Part shown: positions 1-8,750 of the stretch, piece after piece
How the letters are laid out: the number at the start of each line of letters is the position of its first letter
Numbering within the stretch: position 1 is the first letter of the stretch
Origin: Desulfuromonadaceae bacterium
GTDB lineage: Bacteria > Desulfobacterota > Desulfuromonadia > Desulfuromonadales > Geopsychrobacteraceae
Length of the DNA stretch: 17,548 nucleotides
NCBI GenBank assembly: GCA_016744555.1
Contig: JADGED010000027.1
Coordinates: forward strand, 1 to 17,548
Direction of reading: 5' to 3'
Program-made: the position numbers and the translations under genes
Notes under the pieces: model-generated
Seen by the model: only the letters and a program-made list of their open reading frames with translations
The model's database searches: none
What the model was told of the DNA's origin: nothing

Positions 1-932
1 CTACTAAGATAGCGTTCACCTGAATCTGGCAAAACGACTACTATATTTTTGCCTACAAATTCTGGCTGTTGAGACAATCTGGCGGCAACAGCTGTCGCTG
101 CACCACAGGAAATGCCAGACAGCAAACCTTCTTCACGGGTCAAACGTCGAGCAAATTCATACGCCTCTTCATTACTTACCGATTCAACCCTATCAACCAT
201 ATCGAGGTCAAGGGTTTCTGGTAAAAAACCGGCACCAATCCCCTGAATTTTATGGGGCCCAGGTTGCAGCATTTCGCCAGCTAAATATTGCCCTATTACA
301 GGGCTTGCGGCTGGCTCTACGGCTACAGTTAAAATTTGCTTGCCCTTTATCTTCTTAATATAGTGTGATACGCCACTTATCGTCCCCCCGGTACCGACCC
401 CAGCAACAAGAACATCTACTTGGCCATCGGTATCTTCCCAAATTTCTGGCCCCGTGGTTTTAACATGAATTGCAGGGTTAGCTGGATTCTTAAATTGGTG
501 CAACAATAAATAACGCTCGGGATTTTCTTCTGCCATCATTTCAGCTTCTGAGACTGCGCCGGCCATACCTTTTGCACCAGAAGTAAGAATTAATTTAGCA
601 CCAAAAGCTTTTAAAATTTTACGCCGTTCGGTACTCATGGTTTCTGGCATCGTAAGCGTTAAAGAAATCCCCTTAGCTGCAGCGACGAATGCCAGAGCGA
701 TTCCTGTATTTCCGCTAGTTGGCTCAACTATCTCCATCCCTGGCTTTAAAAGTCCCCGTTGTTGTGCATCGGCAATCATAGCTGCACCGATCCTGCACTT
801 TACTGAGTATGCGGGATTACGACCTTCTACCTTACCAAACACATTTGCCCCGCCTGGAAGAATTATTCGATTTAGGCGAACCAAAGGAGTGCGACCTATT
901 GCAAGAGAGTTATCAGCATAAATTTGTGTCAT
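1..932 (-). CDS. cysK: Cysteine synthase A (O-acetylserine sulfhydrylase), 3' end cut by window edge
   Basis: Makes L-cysteine from O-acetylserine and sulfide in the cytoplasm, using PLP. My minus-strand translation gives 310 residues beginning MTQIYADNSLAIGRTPLVRL, with no stop before the left edge. The PLP lysine is K45 in NPAYSVKCRIG, the substrate loop TSGNTG lies at about 72-77, and a GVGTGGT phosphate-binding loop follows in the middle. The last readable residues, DSGERYLS, match the C-terminal region of E. coli CysK, so only about 10-20 residues are missing. Similarity to the enterobacterial CysK type is high along the whole length, which favours CysK over CysM. The ATG at 932 is preceded by GGAG at 939-942 with good spacing. 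The gene has its own promoter and no visible operon partner upstream. Confidence 0.96.
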   Translation of the reverse strand, partial: MTQIYADNSLAIGRTPLVRLNRIILPGGANVFGKVEGRNPAYSVKCRIGAAMIADAQQRGLLKPGMEIVEPTSGNTGIALAFVAAAKGISLTLTMPETMSTERRKILKAFGAKLILTSGAKGMAGAVSEAEMMAEENPERYLLLHQFKNPANPAIHVKTTGPEIWEDTDGQVDVLVAGVGTGGTISGVSHYIKKIKGKQILTVAVEPAASPVIGQYLAGEMLQPGPHKIQGIGAGFLPETLDLDMVDRVESVSNEEAYEFARRLTREEGLLSGISCGAATAVAARLSQQPEFVGKNIVVVLPDSGERYLS

Positions 933-1015
933 TATTATCTCCAATAATCAATTTTCTACGATTATTATATTGAGTTACTAGTCTAGTGGCACACACACAA
1001 TAAATACGTGTTTGA

Positions 1016-1044
1016 AATATATGCTAACACACTATTCCAGTCAA
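1016..1044 (-). promoter_or_regulatory. Sigma-70-type promoter of cysK
   Basis: On the minus strand, -35 TTGACT (1039-1044) and -10 TATATT (1016-1021) are separated by exactly 17 bp. Transcription would begin near 1009, leaving a leader of roughly 75 nt. A small perfect palindrome, ACTAG-N-CTAGT at 977-987, lies in that leader and could be an operator, but nothing identifies its regulator. Confidence 0.75.
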
Positions 1045-1140
1045 CAAAGACTGTAGATAAAAACACATACTTTTCAGATTAATTTTAAAATAAGGAAGTT
1101 AAAGCATAGGGCATTAATTAAAAATAAGATAAGAAACTAG

Positions 1141-1160
1141 TTGAAACCTGGCGGTTTGAA
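1141..1160 (-). terminator. Possible weak terminator after smr
   Basis: A short hairpin has AAACC/GGTTT arms around a 4-nt loop, plus flanking TT/AA pairs. It lies about 55 nt beyond the smr stop, and a T-rich but interrupted stretch follows on the minus strand. The stem is short, so this is only a candidate. Confidence 0.3.
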
Positions 1161-1214
1161 TTATCATTTATACCTAAAATTTAATGACATTATATTGGAA
1201 AACAACTTAACGCA

Positions 1215-1877
1215 CTATTGTTTACGCAAAAAAATTACTATGGCACCGCTACCACCATACTGTTTTGGTGCCCGTCCCCATTCCGCCACACTAGAGGAAC
1301 CAGCACTACTTAAAAAACTTTCTACTTCATTGCGAAGGACTGGCTCACCTCCCTGAGAATTTAAACCCTTCCCTGTAATAACCAACAACGTATAGCAATC
1401 ATGGTACAGAGAATTTTGAATAAAGTTACTTAGCCTTTCCTTAACCTCTGCACGTACGCAACCGTGTAGATCTAATCTAGCATCGGGCTCAATCTTGCCG
1501 CGTTTCATTTGCTTTAATCGACGGGGCTCAGCAATTGGAGCGGTTGATTTTATTTGCGGCAAGTTATCTTTGAAATCCACCGAGAATGAATCGATTGCGG
1601 CTAGAAAGATTTCTTCATCGCTCTCTAATTTCTGCTCTTTAGAATTAACATTGTGAGTAGGTACAACGTCTTCACAACCACCATTTTCGGCTATTTTTTT
1701 AACCCCAAGCAATTCCATTTCATCTGCAAAGGTCCCAAAAATTTCAGCTGATTCCGCCTTAGGTGTATCAATTTCTCGAGTATCACTCGCATCCATAGAA
1801 ACAGCAAACCCCTTCAAATTACCGAAGGGGTCACTTTTAAATTCTTTATTTTTTTTTGGAGCTTGTTTTTTAGCCAT
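1215..1877 (-). CDS. Smr-domain protein (small MutS-related)
   Basis: A 220-residue protein. The first ~130 residues are charged and low in recognisable structure (Lys-rich start, then SDPFGNLKGFAVS). The C-terminal ~88 residues form an Smr domain: LDLHG at 135-139, TGKG at 158-161, and a glycine-rich end (YGGSGAIVIF) at about 207-216. Smr domains in MutS2 and stand-alone proteins are nucleic-acid-binding or nicking modules, and some bacterial members act on stalled ribosomes or mRNA. There is no MutS ATPase here, so the exact role is open. The start at 1877 lies 8 nt after the stop of the TPR gene, so the two are almost certainly cotranscribed. The start has only a weak AAGAA-type ribosome site, which fits translational coupling. 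Confidence 0.88.
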   Translation of the reverse strand: MAKKQAPKKNKEFKSDPFGNLKGFAVSMDASDTREIDTPKAESAEIFGTFADEMELLGVKKIAENGGCEDVVPTHNVNSKEQKLESDEEIFLAAIDSFSVDFKDNLPQIKSTAPIAEPRRLKQMKRGKIEPDARLDLHGCVRAEVKERLSNFIQNSLYHDCYTLLVITGKGLNSQGGEPVLRNEVESFLSSAGSSSVAEWGRAPKQYGGSGAIVIFLRKQ

Positions 1878-1885
1878 AAAAATTC

Positions 1886-2611
1886 TTAGCGCATTACTTG
1901 CTTACGCCGCCCAGTCATCGCTTTAGTTTGCTTCTTAATCATAGCACCCTGTTTTTCTAAGTGAAATTGGTACCACATATCGCCAAAGCCTTTCATTTTC
2001 ATTTTCTTTCCAGCTTCAAGTAAAGCCAAGTTTTCTTGTAAACGCTCATCAGCAGCAGCTTTAGCAATACCTTTATTCAACACCTCAATTGCCTTACCAC
2101 GCTCACCAATGCGATCCATACAAAAAGCATAAAGAGCATAAACCATTGGTTCTTTACGGTTAGCAGAAACAGCCTTACCAAAAGTTTCAACCATCTTACT
2201 GGTCTTATTTTTTTTCATATAGGTGATTGCCAACATGCATGTACTTACCCAATTTCTAACAAAACCTTTTTCCAAAAAAGGGACAGCTTGTTTGAAGTCA
2301 CGCTTTAAATAGTAAATTGTTCCGATCTGGGAATTAATTTGTTGTTTAACATATATCTGCCACGCCCCATATTTTAGCCCAGCTTGAAGTTCCTTGACTG
2401 CTTTATCTCCGCGATTGGCCATCATGTCGCGTTGTGCCAGTTCCATTAATGCGGTGACCTTTTTCATGGTAATCCTAGTCATCAGCATAAAAATACCAGC
2501 AAAAACAATTGCTGAAACAGCCATGGTAATCCACATATTCGGGGTAACAAAGCGCATCATCAGAGCGGATGATAATGCTGAACAAGCAAATGAAATCAAC
2601 AGATTAAGCAT
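1886..2611 (-). CDS. Membrane-anchored TPR-like protein, function unknown
   Basis: A 241-residue protein. Two hydrophobic segments at about residues 3-22 and 26-45 anchor it in the inner membrane. The rest is helical with TPR-like units (for example around IGTIYYLKRDFKQAVPFLEKG and MVYALYAFCMDRIGERGKAIEVLNKG). The C-terminal tail is strongly basic (KKQTKAMTGRRKQVMR). TPRs are protein-protein scaffolds and no enzymatic motif is visible. An ATG 33 nt further upstream is in frame, but the start at 2611 is preferred: AAGGA lies 8-9 nt before it, and the hydrophobic segment then begins right at the N-terminus. It is the first gene of a unit with smr, behind a good promoter. The protein family was not identified. 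Confidence 0.82.
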   Translation of the reverse strand: MLNLLISFACSALSSALMMRFVTPNMWITMAVSAIVFAGIFMLMTRITMKKVTALMELAQRDMMANRGDKAVKELQAGLKYGAWQIYVKQQINSQIGTIYYLKRDFKQAVPFLEKGFVRNWVSTCMLAITYMKKNKTSKMVETFGKAVSANRKEPMVYALYAFCMDRIGERGKAIEVLNKGIAKAAADERLQENLALLEAGKKMKMKGFGDMWYQFHLEKQGAMIKKQTKAMTGRRKQVMR

Positions 2612-2676
2612 GTAAATATTCCTTCTTATGAGTATAGTTACCAAAACTATAAATTAGTAGCGCATGAAAACGCTGA

Positions 2677-2705
2677 ACTCTAACAATCCACACAGAAAAT
2701 GTCAA
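2677..2705 (-). promoter_or_regulatory. Promoter of the TPR-smr unit
   Basis: On the minus strand, a perfect -35 TTGACA (2700-2705) and -10 TAGAGT (2677-2682, four of six consensus bases) are 17 bp apart. They lie about 65 bp ahead of the chosen TPR start, in the gap after the transglycosylase gene. Confidence 0.6.
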
Positions 2706-2748
2706 AGTAAAGCAATCGATCCAATAGACCTAAGATAAAATGATTATT

Positions 2749-4320
2749 TTAACTGGCAGAAACATTTAAGGTAAGTTTTTGACCTGGCTGTAATACATGG
2801 TTATGAGATAATTTATTCCAACGACGAATTTGCTCCGTTGCTACATCAAATTGCCGTCCTATATCCCAGAGAGTATCACCTGGAACAACTTTATAAATTA
2901 ACTGGCGTGAAACTCCAGATTTTTGCTTAACTTTTGTAACAGCTCGCACTCCCCGCTTAGAGACAGCAAGAACTTGGCCCGGGCGTAACATATTGCTCCA
3001 GCCCAACTTATTCCATACACGCAATTCTTTTTGAGTTACGTCAAACCGCCTCGAAATTGACCAAAGGCTATCACCACTTTTGACCGTATAAATTCTCCGC
3101 CGACTTTTAACATAATTTTCTCCACGTACATTTGCCGGCAAACGAGTAAAACCCTGCTGTAACGGTAAAATCAAATTGTCACCAATCTGCAGTGCACGAG
3201 GATTTTGAATCTTATTTAGGGTTATAATATCATCAACTCTAATCTGATAGTTACGGGCTAAAACCTGTAATGTGTCGCCAGATTCAATAGTATGACGATG
3301 GTAATTAGCACGCTGTGCAACCGGTAACTGCTTATATAGATTTGTAATTTGCTGGCTACTGCCAAACGGCACATGTAGTTTATAATTAATTACTCCAGGG
3401 GGAGTACACCAGCGCTTTAATTCAGGGTTTAACTCTTTTATTTCCTTATAGCTAATACCACAAAAACTGGCTATTTTATCCAAATCGGTAGTGGTTGCTA
3501 TAGTGATTACTTCATAAGGGATGGGCTTATCAAACTTTAAATTGCCAAACCCATATGACTCTAAGTTTTTAACAATGGTCAACGAGGCAATAAGTTTTGG
3601 CAAGTAATTTTTTGTCTCTTCTTGTAATACCTTACCTTCAGTTAAGTCCCAAAAGTTACGACTTCCACCTTTTCTTACGGCTTTACGAATTTTCCCACCA
3701 CCTGCATTATAGGCAGCAACAGCCAAATACCAATCACCGTCAAAACGCTTATGCAGATATTTTAAATGTTTAGCAGCTGCCCGAGTTGAACGTTCTAAAT
3801 TCAATCTACCATCTTGCCACCAGTCGTTTTCAAGGCCGTATAACCTAGCAGTACCCTCAATAAACTGCCATGGCCCAGCAGCATGGGCCCAACTATACGC
3901 ACGAACATTGAAACCAGATTCAATCATCGCTAAATAAGCTAAATCGAGGGGGATCCCCTCTTCAGCAAAAATCAGTTGAATCTGTGGAATAAATCGCCCA
4001 GCGCGTTCCAACCAACGCCCAAAAGCATATTTTCCTGATCCAGTATATCGCCTAATTAATTTTTGAATCCGTTCGTGGTCACTCAATACAAAGTCGCCAA
4101 AGTAAGGTAACAGTTGAGGTTGTGGCTGAAGGTATTCGATAATAGGTTGTGGGAGGTCTGGATTGGCTGGCAAAACAAACTTATTGGCAGAACTATCAAT
4201 AGCAACTGGTGCAGTAAGCTGGTCGCTATGACCACCTTGGTAAAAACCCATTTTTTGCAAGGAAGATTGGCAACCGCACAGCAGTAGAAATAGCAACGAT
4301 GTCAATACAGGTTTAACCAT
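2749..4320 (-). CDS. mltD: MltD-like lytic murein transglycosylase, lipoprotein with three LysM domains
   Basis: Cleaves peptidoglycan glycan strands to 1,6-anhydro products in the periplasm. It has 523 residues from the chosen start. A signal peptide ends in a lipobox, L14-C15-G16-C17, so C17 is the likely lipidated residue. The SLT domain spans about residues 110-230: the catalytic glutamate is E134 in AMIESGFN, followed by AAGPWQFI and VAAYNAGGGK. Three LysM peptidoglycan-binding repeats lie at about 340-386, 408-453 and 474-519, each with a (S/P)GD(T/S)L core. A degenerate LysM-like segment precedes them. The start at 4320 has GGGAG 7 nt upstream and puts the signal peptide at the very N-terminus; a more upstream in-frame ATG (4353) lacks both. 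It lies 70 bp after hflX and may be read from the same transcript. Confidence 0.93.
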   Translation of the reverse strand: MVKPVLTSLLFLLLCGCQSSLQKMGFYQGGHSDQLTAPVAIDSSANKFVLPANPDLPQPIIEYLQPQPQLLPYFGDFVLSDHERIQKLIRRYTGSGKYAFGRWLERAGRFIPQIQLIFAEEGIPLDLAYLAMIESGFNVRAYSWAHAAGPWQFIEGTARLYGLENDWWQDGRLNLERSTRAAAKHLKYLHKRFDGDWYLAVAAYNAGGGKIRKAVRKGGSRNFWDLTEGKVLQEETKNYLPKLIASLTIVKNLESYGFGNLKFDKPIPYEVITIATTTDLDKIASFCGISYKEIKELNPELKRWCTPPGVINYKLHVPFGSSQQITNLYKQLPVAQRANYHRHTIESGDTLQVLARNYQIRVDDIITLNKIQNPRALQIGDNLILPLQQGFTRLPANVRGENYVKSRRRIYTVKSGDSLWSISRRFDVTQKELRVWNKLGWSNMLRPGQVLAVSKRGVRAVTKVKQKSGVSRQLIYKVVPGDTLWDIGRQFDVATEQIRRWNKLSHNHVLQPGQKLTLNVSAS

Positions 4321-4390
4321 TAACCATCTCCCAAAATACACAATTACTAACAAAATAGATATTTTCCACCGGTGAACTTAGTCTATAACA

Positions 4391-6055
4391 TCATTCTAAG
4401 TCAAGCTGGTCAGCGTCATCAACTAGTGACCGTTTCGCTTCAGGCCAGAATCGTTGCTCCATTTCAGCTAGCAATGGGGCAAAACTTTTTCTATTTAGAG
4501 CGGATACAGGTACAGCGTCATATCGACGACAGATATGGTGCAAATCATTTCCATCTACCTGATCAGTCTTATTAAATACAAGCAAGCGCTGTTGCTTCCC
4601 AAGGTCAAGATCATCAAGAATTTTATCTACCGCTTTAATCTGCTCTTCGTAGCGAGGATTGGACAAATCAACCAAATGGAGAAGTAAATCAGCATCTTCA
4701 AGCTCTTCAAGAGTCGCCTTAAAAGCGCCGATTAAACTGGGGGGTAGATCACGAATAAAACCAACAGTATCGGTTATGATAACTTCCCGATCTAACGGAA
4801 AACGGAGTCTTCTTGTCGCCGTATCAAGGGTAGCAAAAAGGAGATCCTCAGTCATCACATCGCTTTGAGTCAATGCATTAAGGAGCGTCGACTTTCCGGC
4901 ATTGGTATAACCAACGATAGAAACAATTGGCAGCCCTGCACGAATGCGTTTCTGCCGCCGCTGTACCCGACCGCGACCAAGAGAATCTAGTTGTTTTTCT
5001 AAGCGCCTAATCTTATCCCGTATACGACGTCGATCAATTTCTAATTTGGTCTCACCCGGACCGCGACCACCAATCCCCCCCATCAACCTCGACATTGCCG
5101 ATCCTTTACCTGACAATCGCGGTAAAATATATTTTAACTGTGCTAGCTCTACCTGCACCTTACCGTCACGGGATTGGGCCCGCCGCGCAAAAATATCTAG
5201 GATTAACTGGCTACGGTCAATAACTTTCATTTCGGTAATTTCCGAAATAGACCTAATTTGATTAGGGGTAAGTTCCTGATCGAACACAAGCAATGTTGCC
5301 CGCTGCTGCAACGCTCGAATAATTATTTCCCGTAATTTTCCTTCACCAACTAAAAACCTTGGGTTTAACTTTCGTGGCCGTTGAATGATCTTGTCGATCA
5401 CAACAAGATTTGCAGTTCGTGCCAGTTCATCCAGTTCAGCCATAGAGTCGTCAATCCGTTGGCGACTAAATTGTCCGACTGAAATCAACAAAACACGCTC
5501 ACGTCCATCAGCTAAATCAACTGTTTCTGCGGCAACGCGTTCCATTTCTTGATCTAAGCCATGGATAAATGCAGAAAAATCTAATTCAAACTGGTGAAAA
5601 CTTTTGAATTCAAGGGTTTCAATTTGTGCGGTTGTTTTGGTTGGCAGCAAGTGGGCATATGAAAAATTAGCTGGTAAGCCGTCATCACCAACACCAATAA
5701 CAGCCATAGTATCAAGGCGAAGCAACTCTAAATCGGTTAAGTCATCGCGACTTAAAGGCTCTTGCTGTAAATGGGTATGAATACAACGTAACCCACGTAA
5801 ACCACTACGCCCTAAACTGTAACCGGTGAGATCAGGAATAACGATTTCTTTATCGTCACCAACGATAACAGACTGAACCGTCCCAGAACGATCAATAACG
5901 ACTCCAACCTGACGTTTTAATTCTCGTGACAATTCAGTCAAATAGCGCGCAAGTTCTGCCGTTATCAATTCAGTCGCCGGAATTTTACGCCGATATATCC
6001 GCTCAAGCGCTTTTACTTGGCTCGACTTAAGCCCACCAATTTTGCCTTCAATCAT
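4391..6055 (-). CDS. hflX: Ribosome-associated GTPase HflX, long form
   Basis: A GTPase of the Obg-HflX superfamily. HflX proteins bind the 50S subunit and split stalled or hibernating ribosomes. It has 554 residues. The canonical HflX body begins at about residue 187 (RVLLISVGQF), with the glycine-rich signature IGGRGPGETKLEIDRRR near 327-343. The G domain follows: G1 GYTNAGKST at 382-390, DTVGF at 429-433 and NKTD at 495-498. The first ~185 residues form an extra domain, which I know from clostridial and Geobacter-type HflX. It contains CIHTHLQQEPLSRDD (91-105), which resembles a JAMM metalloprotease signature. I chose the ATG at 6055 because GGA lies 8 nt upstream; the in-frame ATG at 6100 falls inside the fabI hairpin and has no ribosome site. 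Confidence 0.93.
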   Translation of the reverse strand: MIEGKIGGLKSSQVKALERIYRRKIPATELITAELARYLTELSRELKRQVGVVIDRSGTVQSVIVGDDKEIVIPDLTGYSLGRSGLRGLRCIHTHLQQEPLSRDDLTDLELLRLDTMAVIGVGDDGLPANFSYAHLLPTKTTAQIETLEFKSFHQFELDFSAFIHGLDQEMERVAAETVDLADGRERVLLISVGQFSRQRIDDSMAELDELARTANLVVIDKIIQRPRKLNPRFLVGEGKLREIIIRALQQRATLLVFDQELTPNQIRSISEITEMKVIDRSQLILDIFARRAQSRDGKVQVELAQLKYILPRLSGKGSAMSRLMGGIGGRGPGETKLEIDRRRIRDKIRRLEKQLDSLGRGRVQRRQKRIRAGLPIVSIVGYTNAGKSTLLNALTQSDVMTEDLLFATLDTATRRLRFPLDREVIITDTVGFIRDLPPSLIGAFKATLEELEDADLLLHLVDLSNPRYEEQIKAVDKILDDLDLGKQQRLLVFNKTDQVDGNDLHHICRRYDAVPVSALNRKSFAPLLAEMEQRFWPEAKRSLVDDADQLDLE

Positions 6056-6087
6056 GAAATATATCCAAAAAGTTTTACGCAACATAG

Positions 6088-6121
6088 AAAAAGGGGACAT
6101 GTATTTTGAACATGTCCCCTT
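6088..6121 (-). terminator. Strong hairpin between fabI and hflX, probable terminator
   Basis: A perfect 12-bp stem has arms AAGGGGACATGT (6091-6102) and ACATGTCCCCTT (6110-6121) with a 7-nt loop. On the minus strand it is followed by five T's (6092-6088), as expected for Rho-independent termination about 30 nt after the fabI stop. The GGGGACAT core also resembles REP-like palindromes seen in this group of bacteria, so a repeat origin is possible. No second copy was noticed in the window. Confidence 0.7.
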
Positions 6122-6150
6122 AACTTACAATTTTGACCTGCTACACTAAA

Positions 6151-6918
6151 TTAGCCAGCGGAAGTACTAAAACCACAGTCAACATAATGAATTTCACCAG
6201 TTACTCCCGAAGCAAGATCAGAGAGAAGATAAAGGGTAGACTTTCCAACTTCATCTTGATGCACCAAACGCCGCAGCGGAGCACGCTCCTCAGCGACATT
6301 AAGCTTCTTCTTAAAATCGGAAATCCCTGCAGCGGCCAAAGTTTTAATTGGGCCGGCAGAAACAGCATTAACTCGAATCCCCTTTTCACCCAACTCAGCG
6401 GCAAGGTAACGTACCGAAGATTCAAGTGCCGCCTTAGCAACGCCCATAACGTTATATTGTGGTACCGAACGTACGGAACCAAGGTAGGTCATGGTTACAA
6501 TGCTGGCATCATCCTTTAACACCGGCATAGCACAGCGAGTCATGGAAACCAGAGAGTAAGCACTAACGTCAAGAGCTAAACGGAAACCTTCACTGCTAGT
6601 CTGACTAAATGGACGTTTAAGATCTTCACGATTGGCAAATGCAATTGCATGAACTACAAAATCAATTTTTCCCCACTGTTTTTCTAGTTCGCTAAAAACA
6701 GCAACCATTTCTTCTTCATTTTGCACATCACAAGGGAGAATAATAGAGGCATCAAGGCTTTCAGCCAATGGACGCACTCGCTTCTCTAAAGCTTCATTTA
6801 AATAAGTAAAAGCGATCTCGGCACCAGCTTCGTGAAGTTGTTGTGCCACACCCCATGCAATACTTTTTTCGTTTGCAACGCCAAAGATAATTCCTCTTTT
6901 ACCACTCATCAATCCCAT
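6151..6918 (-). CDS. fabI: Enoyl-[acyl-carrier-protein] reductase (NADH)
   Basis: Reduces the trans-2-enoyl-ACP intermediate in the last step of each fatty acid elongation cycle; cytoplasmic. It has 255 residues, a normal FabI length. It is an SDR-fold protein with the FabI-type nucleotide site near the N-terminus (GIIFGVANEKSIAWG, 9-23). The catalytic residues are Y145 (in MTYLGS), Y155 and K162 (YNVMGVAK, Tyr-x6-Lys). The closely E. coli-like order of motifs separates it from FabG-type SDRs. The start at 6918 has AGGAG about 12 nt upstream, rather far. A second in-frame ATG at 6909 is further still, so the first is kept. It stands alone between fapA and the hairpin ahead of hflX. Confidence 0.96.
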   Translation of the reverse strand: MGLMSGKRGIIFGVANEKSIAWGVAQQLHEAGAEIAFTYLNEALEKRVRPLAESLDASIILPCDVQNEEEMVAVFSELEKQWGKIDFVVHAIAFANREDLKRPFSQTSSEGFRLALDVSAYSLVSMTRCAMPVLKDDASIVTMTYLGSVRSVPQYNVMGVAKAALESSVRYLAAELGEKGIRVNAVSAGPIKTLAAAGISDFKKKLNVAEERAPLRRLVHQDEVGKSTLYLLSDLASGVTGEIHYVDCGFSTSAG

Positions 6919-7025
6919 AGATATCTATGTCTCCTATAATTAATTGGTCTACTTGAAAGCTCTTTTTAGCAAAAGTGTCGCTCGAACGCAAGTAACACAA
7001 TGACTGATTTCGAAAAAACTGCTAG

Positions 7026-8726
7026 CTACGATTCTCCCTCTTTTTGGGTGCCTTTTTCATCTGCATTTGGTTTGTCAGCATTGATTCCTCCAGCCAGTTC
7101 ATTTTCGGCTGCAATTATCTCTTCTTCAAGCTGAGTTGCCATAATTTGCATAGGGGTTAAAGTCAGGAAATAAAGACTACCTTCACGACTATTTTCAATG
7201 ATACTCAATGGACCACTACGAGCAATTTTAATCTCTTTGTTGGTCTCCCCCAAAGTTACGTTAACTCCCTCCATCAACTTATCATAAACATTAATTTTGG
7301 GGTTTTTGCTCGCAAAAACTTGTGGTGTTGATGCGGTTATTTCAGAGCTAAACATCTTTTTTTCAGCTTCTAGTTTTTCCAACTGCTCGACAAGTATTTC
7401 CATTCTTTTAGTCGCTACGGATTCAAGGGCTTCATCCTCTAGGTTACGTTGCAACGGCTTCATAGCAGCAGTAATCGAATCTACTTGCCGGTTAATTACC
7501 AACAATCGACTGCGTAAATAGTCAAATCGATCGACATCTGGAAAATATACCCCAGCAACAACCTTGGTCCTTAAACCTGATGTCGTTCCAAGGCTTTTTG
7601 TCTCGATGCCGTCCAACGCTGTGCAACTACCACCAATAATTGCACCACGCTCTACAATAATTTTACCAGTTGCCTTAATTACCGAATTACGTATTTCATT
7701 GGAGACATAAACATCGCCAAAGCATTGCACCATTACCTGATTCAGATAAGTCGCATGCAAGTCACCATGGCAAATAATGTGGCCAATCTCTTTCCCCGCC
7801 ATACTGGAAATTTCTACCGAACCGGCAGATTCTATATGACAGGCTCCGACGGCACCACCAACCTTAACACCTTTAGTTGCCTTGATATCAAAATCATCCG
7901 GAACATCTCCAGTAACTTCGACAAAACCGTTAAAATCTATGTCGCCTACGGTTAGATCGACGTCACCAGTAACTACTAATTGATCAACAACTGATATAGT
8001 CTGTTTTTCAAATAATGCACGCCCCGACTTAATCGCAAACGCAACCCTATCATCAAACTTAAGTTCAACCCCTTCCCCACCAAACAACTTAAATGGTTCA
8101 CCTTTTGCGGCCATAACGGCTAAACCACAAACATCGATACCATTAATACCATCCTGAGGAGGGTGAACTGTGCCAAGTTTTTGATCAACCTCTATTTCTG
8201 AATAGGCATTTAAACTTTTTAAATCGACATTGCCATCTTCATCCTCTTCAAATTCCGTTTCTTCACCAGTAGTTTTAACTACCAATTCAAACCAACCGTC
8301 GGCACCTTTAATCGGTTCTATCCCTCTGGCAACGACAGTAGGTTCTATGTGCAACCCCATTTCAATGGCAGCACAAAATTCATATACAGCCGGATAATCT
8401 ATAGTTTGCACAATATTATTTTGTTGCAAGAACCAAAAGATATCGGGTGGATTTATAACGGCTGGCGGTATTTCAGAAGGACTATCTGATTGAGCATGAT
8501 TACCAGAAGAATTACTTTTTTCTATCGAGACTTCTCCGCCATTATCAATTTCAGGGTCAGCAGCCTCTTCTTCTAGCTCTGTTGGATCATTATCTATATC
8601 AGTACAAGGTGGGAATATTTCAATGTTAGCCAAACACTCCATCTGTTCGTTTTGCAAAACGAGGCTAAACCGGTATGCAGAGGTTTCTTCAACAAAAAAA
8701 TCTTCTGAAGGGAGCTCTTCTTCCAT
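7026..8726 (-). CDS. FapA / DUF342 polymer-forming domain protein
   Basis: A 566-residue protein. The first ~90 residues are acidic and probably disordered. A FapA/DUF342 region follows: the family-type stretch GTVHPPQDGINGIDVCGLAV at about 180-200, then many short Val/Gly-rich repeats (for example GDVDLTVGDIDFNGFVEVTGDV) typical of a bactofilin-like right-handed beta helix. A coiled coil comes next (roughly 400-455, rich in Leu/Glu/Lys), and a C-terminal beta segment ends the protein. FapA-family proteins have been linked to flagellar assembly and polar localisation in Vibrio, but no flagellar gene lies nearby, so I do not transfer that role. The ATG at 8726 has only a distant AAGG, so initiation looks weak. 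Its upstream neighbour is a c-di-GMP enzyme. Confidence 0.85.
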   Translation of the reverse strand: MEEELPSEDFFVEETSAYRFSLVLQNEQMECLANIEIFPPCTDIDNDPTELEEEAADPEIDNGGEVSIEKSNSSGNHAQSDSPSEIPPAVINPPDIFWFLQQNNIVQTIDYPAVYEFCAAIEMGLHIEPTVVARGIEPIKGADGWFELVVKTTGEETEFEEDEDGNVDLKSLNAYSEIEVDQKLGTVHPPQDGINGIDVCGLAVMAAKGEPFKLFGGEGVELKFDDRVAFAIKSGRALFEKQTISVVDQLVVTGDVDLTVGDIDFNGFVEVTGDVPDDFDIKATKGVKVGGAVGACHIESAGSVEISSMAGKEIGHIICHGDLHATYLNQVMVQCFGDVYVSNEIRNSVIKATGKIIVERGAIIGGSCTALDGIETKSLGTTSGLRTKVVAGVYFPDVDRFDYLRSRLLVINRQVDSITAAMKPLQRNLEDEALESVATKRMEILVEQLEKLEAEKKMFSSEITASTPQVFASKNPKINVYDKLMEGVNVTLGETNKEIKIARSGPLSIIENSREGSLYFLTLTPMQIMATQLEEEIIAAENELAGGINADKPNADEKGTQKEGES

Positions 8727-8750
8727 AACTTAACGACCGACCTTTTTTAG

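Noticed and set aside
637..921. 94-codon plus-strand frame opposite cysK
   Set aside because: It is an antisense shadow of the highly conserved CysK N-terminal half.
6056..6100. Longer HflX start at 6100
   Set aside because: That ATG is part of the fabI hairpin stem and has no ribosome site. The ATG at 6055 has a GGA at suitable spacing and matches the family N-terminus.
6201..6482. 93-codon minus-strand frame inside fabI
   Set aside because: It is in a different frame within a strongly conserved fabI, with no motif of its own.
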